Both the position numbers and the translations under genes were made by a program. Shown here piece by piece: positions 59,693-64,000 of a DNA stretch of 64,000 nt. The notes beneath the pieces were generated by a model. The model searched no databases. It was given only the letters and a program-made list of their open reading frames with translations, and was not told where the DNA came from. Source of the DNA: Prescottella equi (GTDB taxonomy: Bacteria > Actinomycetota > Actinomycetes > Mycobacteriales > Mycobacteriaceae); contig NZ_JAIVAH010000029.1 of NCBI RefSeq assembly GCF_020171745.1, positions 97,871 through 161,870 on the forward strand. The letters run 5' to 3'. Each line of letters opens with the position of its first letter. The stretch's first letter is position 1.

Positions 59693-60553
59693 TCAGAACC
59701 CGGCGCCCGGCACCGCGACCCGTATGCGTCGGATCGCGCCGCCGCCGAGTCGGATTGCGTCCTCGGGAACCCAGGTGTCGGCGGTGCAGACGAACAGATC
59801 ACGGCCGTCGGCGCCACCGAGAGCCACCGCGTACGGGTGGGGAACGGAGATGCGATCGAGCATTGCGCCGTCCGCGCTGACCCGGATCACCTCCTCGCTG
59901 AACGGCGACGCCACCCAGACGGACCCCTCGGCGTCGAGTGCGATGCCGTCCGGCATGACCCGGGGATCGCCGAACTCGATCAGTGCGCGGCGGTTCACGA
60001 GGCTGCCGTCGGTCTCGATCGTGAAGGCGGACAGGCGTGTCGGCGTCGCGCGGGTCTCGGCGACGATCAGTGTCGACCCGTCCGGGGTGATCGCCATGCC
60101 GTTCGCGAACAGCATCTCGGTTGCCACGACATGCGCGGTGCCGTCGGCCTCGACCATCGCCAGATCGGCGGGGAACGGCGGCTCCGGGGGTGCGCTGGCA
60201 TCGCCGTAGTTGCCGATGTACGCGCGGCCGCTGCCGTCCACCACCAAGTCGTTGAGGTGCCAGGTGGCGATGCCGCGCAAGTCCGCGTGCGGACTCAGGG
60301 TCCCGTCACCGCGGAGTCGGTAGATCCTGCGCTCCTCCACAGATGCGACGACGAGGTCGCCATCGGGCAGGAATCCCAAGCCCGCCGGCTGTCCCGGCAC
60401 CTCGACGACGCGTTCGAGATCGCCGGTCGTGGGGTCCAGGCGCAGCACCACCCCCCGGTAGATGTCGGAGAACCACAGTCGCCCGTCCCGCCACCGCGGA
60501 CATTCGGGAAAGGCCAGGCCAGTGGCGATGGTGTCGATTGTGATGTCCGTCAT
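59693..60553 (-). CDS. SMP-30/gluconolactonase-like protein
   Basis: A 286-aa six-bladed beta-propeller of the SMP-30/gluconolactonase/LRE family. Metal ligands are visible as Glu in FPECPRW (about residue 17), Asn in HLNDLVVD, Asn in FANGMAI and Asp in MPDGIALD. It probably hydrolyses a sugar or other lactone in the cytoplasm. It diverges from the polyphosphate polymerase operon. Confidence 0.83.
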   Translation of the reverse strand: MTDITIDTIATGLAFPECPRWRDGRLWFSDIYRGVVLRLDPTTGDLERVVEVPGQPAGLGFLPDGDLVVASVEERRIYRLRGDGTLSPHADLRGIATWHLNDLVVDGSGRAYIGNYGDASAPPEPPFPADLAMVEADGTAHVVATEMLFANGMAITPDGSTLIVAETRATPTRLSAFTIETDGSLVNRRALIEFGDPRVMPDGIALDAEGSVWVASPFSEEVIRVSADGAMLDRISVPHPYAVALGGADGRDLFVCTADTWVPEDAIRLGGGAIRRIRVAVPGAGF

Positions 60554-60605
60554 AGCGGTCACTGTACCCAGTGAGCGCTTGTTCGACGAGACGGAGCAAC
60601 CTCCC

Positions 60606-60638
60606 AGGTTCACCCCAGGTTTACTCGAGGTTTACCCA
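60606..60638 (+). promoter_or_regulatory. PHO box: three tandem 11-bp repeats
   Basis: AGGTTCACCCC, AGGTTTACTCG and AGGTTTACCCA follow each other without gaps (60606-60616, 60617-60627, 60628-60638). This is the 11-bp direct-repeat layout and GTTCACC core of actinobacterial PhoP/RegX3 boxes. It lies 40 bp before the polyphosphate polymerase ATG, so induction by phosphate starvation is expected. Confidence 0.75.
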
Positions 60639-60678
60639 TTGAACTGGTGCAGACTCCGAGAGAAAGGCTGCACCGACC

Positions 60679-61542
60679 ATGTCACCATCCGGGTCGCGCG
60701 GAACCGACGCGCCCTCCGGCTACTTGCAGACAGCCAGCTCGCTGCACGCGTTCAACCGCTACGAGATCAAGTACCTGGCGGAGGAACGGGACGTGCCGCG
60801 ACTGCGGGAGGCGCTCGCCGCCCACATGGCGTCCGACGAGTTCAGCCCCGTAGGCGGTTACCCCGTCACCAGCCTCTACTACGACACCCGGAACCTGCGG
60901 TTCTACTGGGAGAAGATCGAGGGGTTGCGCTTCCGGCGCAAGCTGCGCGTGCGGCTCTACGGCCGTCCGTCCGAGGCCACGGACGAGACCCCGGTGTTCG
61001 TCGAGATCAAGCAGCGGGTCAACCGGGTGACGCAGAAGCGCCGGATTCGGGTGCCCTACGCGCAGGCCCGGCTCCTGTGCGACGAGCGGCGGCCGATCGA
61101 GCACGACGACCGCCAGCGCGCCTTCGTCAACGAAGTGTCCACTCTGGTCGGCAATCTCGAACTGGTGCCGACGGTCACCACCGGGTACCTGCGGGAAGCC
61201 TTCGTCGGCACGGAGGCCGACCTGGGCCTGCGGGTGACGATCGACCATCGGGTGCACGGCCGCGACCGGGACTTCGACTTCGCGTCGAAGTCGGAGAACC
61301 GCTTCATCATTCCGCCGCACCTGTGCATCGTCGAGATCAAGGCCAACGAACGCGTGCCGTACTGGGTCACCGACCTCACCGCGCGGCTCGACATGTCGGT
61401 GGTGCGCATCTCCAAGTACTGCCAGAGCGTCGAGGCCTTCGGCATGGCGCCGCGATCGCGCATGCACGGCCTCCCCGAAAACCTCACCACCACACCCGCT
61501 GACGTGTTCGACGATCAGCTCGCACCGACAGGAACACGATGA
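60679..61542 (+). CDS. VTC-domain polyphosphate polymerase-like protein
   Basis: A 287-aa triphosphate-tunnel-fold protein of the VTC4 type. Tunnel residues are recognisable: FNRYEIKYL (about 25-33), SLYYDT, RRKLRVRLYG, FVEIKQRVNRVTQKRR, ENRFIIPPHLCIVEIKAN and VRISKYC. VTC4 makes polyphosphate from ATP. There is no membrane segment here; the next gene supplies one. The stop overlaps the DUF4956 ATG (ATGA), and the PHO box upstream ties it to phosphate. Confidence 0.87.
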   Translation: MSPSGSRGTDAPSGYLQTASSLHAFNRYEIKYLAEERDVPRLREALAAHMASDEFSPVGGYPVTSLYYDTRNLRFYWEKIEGLRFRRKLRVRLYGRPSEATDETPVFVEIKQRVNRVTQKRRIRVPYAQARLLCDERRPIEHDDRQRAFVNEVSTLVGNLELVPTVTTGYLREAFVGTEADLGLRVTIDHRVHGRDRDFDFASKSENRFIIPPHLCIVEIKANERVPYWVTDLTARLDMSVVRISKYCQSVEAFGMAPRSRMHGLPENLTTTPADVFDDQLAPTGTR

Positions 61543-62216
61543 ACTTCGACCTGCAGGACCTCAGTGGCACGTTCTCGACCTTCGACATCATCATCTCGCT
61601 GTCGTTGTCGTTCGTGCTGTCCGCGATCATCGGCTGGGTCTACCGGCTGACCCACAAGAACGTCTCGTACAGCCAGTCCTACGTGCAGACCCTGGTGATG
61701 GTCGGCATGGTCATCAGCCTCATCATGCTGGTGGTCGGGTCGAACATCGCCCGGGCCTTCGCGCTCGTCGGTGCGCTGTCGGTGGTGCGATTCCGCAACG
61801 CCATCAAGGAAACTCGCGACGTCGGTTTCATCTTCCTGGTGATGGCGATCGGCATGACGACGGGCACCAGGTTCTACGTCCTCGCGATCGCCGCGACCGT
61901 CGCCATCTGCCTCGTGCTGGTGCTGATGAGCCGGTTCAACTGGTTCAAGCTCGACGTCCAGCGTCAGGTCGTCAAGGTCCAGGTGCCGCCGGAGGCCGGC
62001 TACACCGCGGTGGTCGAGGACATCCTGGTCCAGTTCACCAAGGAGTTCGAGCTCGTCAGCACCGAATCCGTTCGCGCTGGCGCCCTGACCGAGCTGTACT
62101 ACACCGCGCAGCTGAAGCCCGGGAAGAAGCCGTCCGAGCTGATCGCCGCGCTCAGCGAGGTCAACACCGGTCAGCGGGTGACGGTCCTGACCGGATACGA
62201 CCAGACCGATATCTGA
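61539..62216 (+). CDS. DUF4956 membrane protein
   Basis: A 225-aa protein with about four helices in its first 135 residues and a conserved GALSVVRFRNAIKETRDVGFIF loop, the hallmark of DUF4956. A soluble C-terminal domain with VKVQVPPEAGYTAVVEDIL follows. DUF4956 genes are regularly found beside VTC polymerase genes and may form the membrane part of the complex. Overlaps both neighbours by one to four bases. Confidence 0.87.
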   Translation: MNFDLQDLSGTFSTFDIIISLSLSFVLSAIIGWVYRLTHKNVSYSQSYVQTLVMVGMVISLIMLVVGSNIARAFALVGALSVVRFRNAIKETRDVGFIFLVMAIGMTTGTRFYVLAIAATVAICLVLVLMSRFNWFKLDVQRQVVKVQVPPEAGYTAVVEDILVQFTKEFELVSTESVRAGALTELYYTAQLKPGKKPSELIAALSEVNTGQRVTVLTGYDQTDI

Positions 62217-63934
62217 TGACGGCCGAGACAGGTTCGGGCACCCACGGCCCGCCGCGGCGGCGACTGCGGCACCGCATTCCGGTGTCGCTGCGTCAGCACT
62301 GGCCGATCGTCGCAGTGTTCTGCGCGTTCGTCCTCGTCGCCGTGACGGTCTTCGGGTCGACCCGCGTGCGTCCGTACATCACCGGCGACGCGACCGTCAT
62401 CGCGTCGGACATCACCGAGAACATCACCGGCACCGTCGATTTCTTCGACACCGACGAGGAACACTCGGTGAATCTCGAGTTCTCCCAAGCGGACTACGAC
62501 CGGATGATCGCCGCGTACCGGGACGAGAGTGAGAAGGAGTGGATCACCGCCGATATCACCGTCGACGGCACGCTGATCACCGACGTCGGCGTGCGACTCA
62601 AGGGCAACTCCACGCTCATGGGTCTGCGCGGCGGGATCGGGGGACCCGGTGGCATGCAGATGCCGGAACTGCCTGAGGGCATGGAACTTCCGGAAGGAAT
62701 GGGGGCTCCGGACGGAATGGGACTTCCCGAGGGGATGGAGATTCCGGAGGGGTTCGCCCCACCGGGCGGCGGCGGCCCCGGCGGCATGGTGTCGTTGTCC
62801 GCGGACGACCCGAGCTCGCTGCCGCTGCTGATCCGGTTCGACAAGTACGTCGAGGGCCGGGCGTACCAGGGCATGACCGAGTTGTCGGTGCGTCCGGGAT
62901 CGCCGGTGCTGAACGAGGCGACGGCGCTGTCGCTCACCGCGGAGTCCGGGCAGGCAACGCAGCGCTACAGCTATGCGACCTACTCGGTGAACGGCGGTGC
63001 GACACAGACGCGTCTTCTGCTCGAGCACCCCGACGACGGCTATGCCAACTCGCTGTTCGAGAGCCCCGGTGTGCTGTACAAAGCCGACGCCAATTCGTCG
63101 TTCACGTATCAGGGCGACGACCAGACGACGTACGCCGACCAGTTCACGCAGGTGAACGGTCAAGGCTCCCAGGATCTGCAGCCGATCATCAGCTTCCTGA
63201 AGTGGATGGACGGCGCGAGCGACGACGAGTTCGCCGCGCACCTGGCCGATCACGTGGACGTCGAGTCGTTCGCCCGCTACGTCGCGACACAGAATCTGCT
63301 GGTCAACAGCGACGACATGGCGGGGCCCGGACGGAACTTCTACCTCTGGTACGACCTCGACTCGAAGAAGCTGTCGGTGGTCTCGTGGGATCTCAATCTC
63401 GCGCTGTCGTCGAACTCCACTGCCGGACCGCATGATTCGATCGGAATGGGTGGCATGGGTGGTATGGGCGGACCGCCCGGTGCCGCGACCGCGAATCCGA
63501 CGACCACGGAGCCCACGACCGCGGACACCGCCGGTCAGGCGCCGCAGCGCGGGCCGAGGATGGGCGGGCAGCGGCAGGGGCAGGGGCAGGGCGCACCGGT
63601 GCAGCAGGGCGGAGCCCAGCCGCAGGGTGGAGCTACCCAGCCGGGTGCGCCGGCGATGGGCGGCGGGGGGATGCGCGGCGGAAATGCCTTGAAGGAGCGG
63701 TTCCTCGCGTCCGACGCGTTCACCGGCATCTACGAGAACGCCTACCGGGAGTTGTACGAGCAGCTGTTCGCGAGTGGCCGGGCGATCGAGATCCTCGACG
63801 AGATCGCCGAGTCCGTGCCCACCAGCGACGGACTCACCGCCGACGCACTCGCGGAGCAGGTCGAGACGTTGCGCACGCGACTGCAGGCCCGCACCGACGC
63901 CCTCGCCGACAACGAGGTCATCGCCTCGAAATGA
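62216..63934 (+). CDS. CotH-family extracytoplasmic kinase-like protein
   Basis: A 572-aa protein with one N-terminal helix (WPIVAVFCAFVLVAVTVFG, about 31-49) and an outside CotH domain: VGVRLKGNST, a late NSDDMAGPGRNFYLWYD and SWDLNLAL carry the catalytic residues of this atypical protein kinase fold. Two inserts are unusual: a Met/Pro/Glu/Gly repeat at about 142-185 (units like PEGMELPEGM) and a Gly/Gln/Pro/Thr-rich stretch at about 410-490. Its first base is the last base of the DUF4956 stop codon. Confidence 0.86.
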   Translation: MTAETGSGTHGPPRRRLRHRIPVSLRQHWPIVAVFCAFVLVAVTVFGSTRVRPYITGDATVIASDITENITGTVDFFDTDEEHSVNLEFSQADYDRMIAAYRDESEKEWITADITVDGTLITDVGVRLKGNSTLMGLRGGIGGPGGMQMPELPEGMELPEGMGAPDGMGLPEGMEIPEGFAPPGGGGPGGMVSLSADDPSSLPLLIRFDKYVEGRAYQGMTELSVRPGSPVLNEATALSLTAESGQATQRYSYATYSVNGGATQTRLLLEHPDDGYANSLFESPGVLYKADANSSFTYQGDDQTTYADQFTQVNGQGSQDLQPIISFLKWMDGASDDEFAAHLADHVDVESFARYVATQNLLVNSDDMAGPGRNFYLWYDLDSKKLSVVSWDLNLALSSNSTAGPHDSIGMGGMGGMGGPPGAATANPTTTEPTTADTAGQAPQRGPRMGGQRQGQGQGAPVQQGGAQPQGGATQPGAPAMGGGGMRGGNALKERFLASDAFTGIYENAYRELYEQLFASGRAIEILDEIAESVPTSDGLTADALAEQVETLRTRLQARTDALADNEVIASK

Positions 63935-63947
63935 CCCCGCCGACTCC

Positions 63948-64000
63948 CGCGTTTTGCGCACTTATCGCGCTTCCGGACCCCGGAAACGCGCGATAAGTGC
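63948..64000. repeat. Inverted pair of the dispersed repeat (cut by right edge)
   Basis: A copy of the 22-bp element (core TTTTGCGCACTTATCGCG) at 63948-63969 is followed by TTCCGG-acc-CCGGAA and then by CGCGATAAGTGC, the start of an inverted copy that leaves the window. The pair would fold into a long hairpin after the CotH gene. Confidence 0.75.

Noticed and set aside
62171..63961. A 596-codon minus-strand frame opposite the CotH gene
   Set aside because: No domain is recognisable, and it mirrors the CotH coding frame. The plus-strand protein has clear CotH motifs.
1..64000. tRNA, rRNA, insertion sequences, attachment sites
   Set aside because: I looked for tRNA T-loop patterns, rRNA stretches and transposase motifs on both strands by eye and found none. 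tRNAscan-SE and Infernal would settle the RNA question.

Overview
The window is about 69-70% G+C and has the gene content of a Mycobacteriales actinobacterium, most like Rhodococcus. Pointers are a FadD15-type and a FadD19-type CoA ligase, GabD2, nitrobindin, a mycothiol-type DinB-like protein (TIGR03086), DUF3558 lipoproteins and many GTG starts with 4-nt ATGA/GTGA overlaps. The genus is inferred from content, not from a marker gene. No rRNA, tRNA, CRISPR array, transposase or phage gene was seen, so this looks like chromosome.

Layout. 1-11.7 kb: a CoA-dependent catabolic cluster. A phosphotransferase of the ACAD10/11 kinase type (cut by the window edge) diverges from a TIM-barrel gene, IpdA/IpdB/IpdC-like genes, an SDR, two MaoC hydratases, a quinone-oxidoreductase-like MDR, an acyl-CoA dehydrogenase, an orphan substrate-binding lipoprotein and a CoA ligase. 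Two inverted copies of an 18-bp operator flank the TIM-barrel gene. 11.7-19.7 kb: FadD15-like ligase, a hypothetical, a TetR-ABC exporter operon and a FadD19-like ligase. 19.7-21.3 kb: a WxL-like secreted protein plus a DUF916-like anchored partner. 21.5-30 kb: gabD2, a two-component pair, GAP-family membrane protein, carboxylesterase and DHA2 efflux pump. 30-35.3 kb: SPW membrane proteins, a VOC protein, an SDR and a YcnI/CopC/CopD copper module. 35.4-39.2 kb: TM0106-type nuclease, a split-barrel flavoprotein, and a short threonyl-tRNA synthetase preceded by a Thr-codon leader peptide and a 14-bp hairpin. 39.2-42.5 kb: HSD10-like SDR and a second WxL-like locus. 42.6-49.1 kb: a RidA remnant, a Baeyer-Villiger-type monooxygenase, several small unknowns, a DUF3558 lipoprotein and a PadR regulator. 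49.2-53 kb: sensor kinase, response regulator and SUKH-like gene, divergent from an HbpS/GlcG-type lipoprotein and an ankyrin lipoprotein. 53-58 kb: amidase, KstR2-like TetR, meta-cleavage-type hydrolase, nitrobindin. 58-59 kb: a GDT1/TMEM165-type exporter under a yybP-ykoY (Mn2+) riboswitch. 59-64 kb: SMP-30 lactonase and a VTC polyphosphate polymerase / DUF4956 / CotH kinase operon behind a three-repeat PHO box.

How the parts work together. Several regions read as regulated modules with the DNA or RNA switch visible: the paired 18-bp operators in the catabolic cluster, a TetR palindrome on the ABC operon, a perfect PadR palindrome, the threonine attenuator, the Mn2+ riboswitch and the PHO box. 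A small intergenic repeat (core TTTTGCGCACTTATCGCG) occurs twice near 37.1 kb and as an inverted pair at the right edge.
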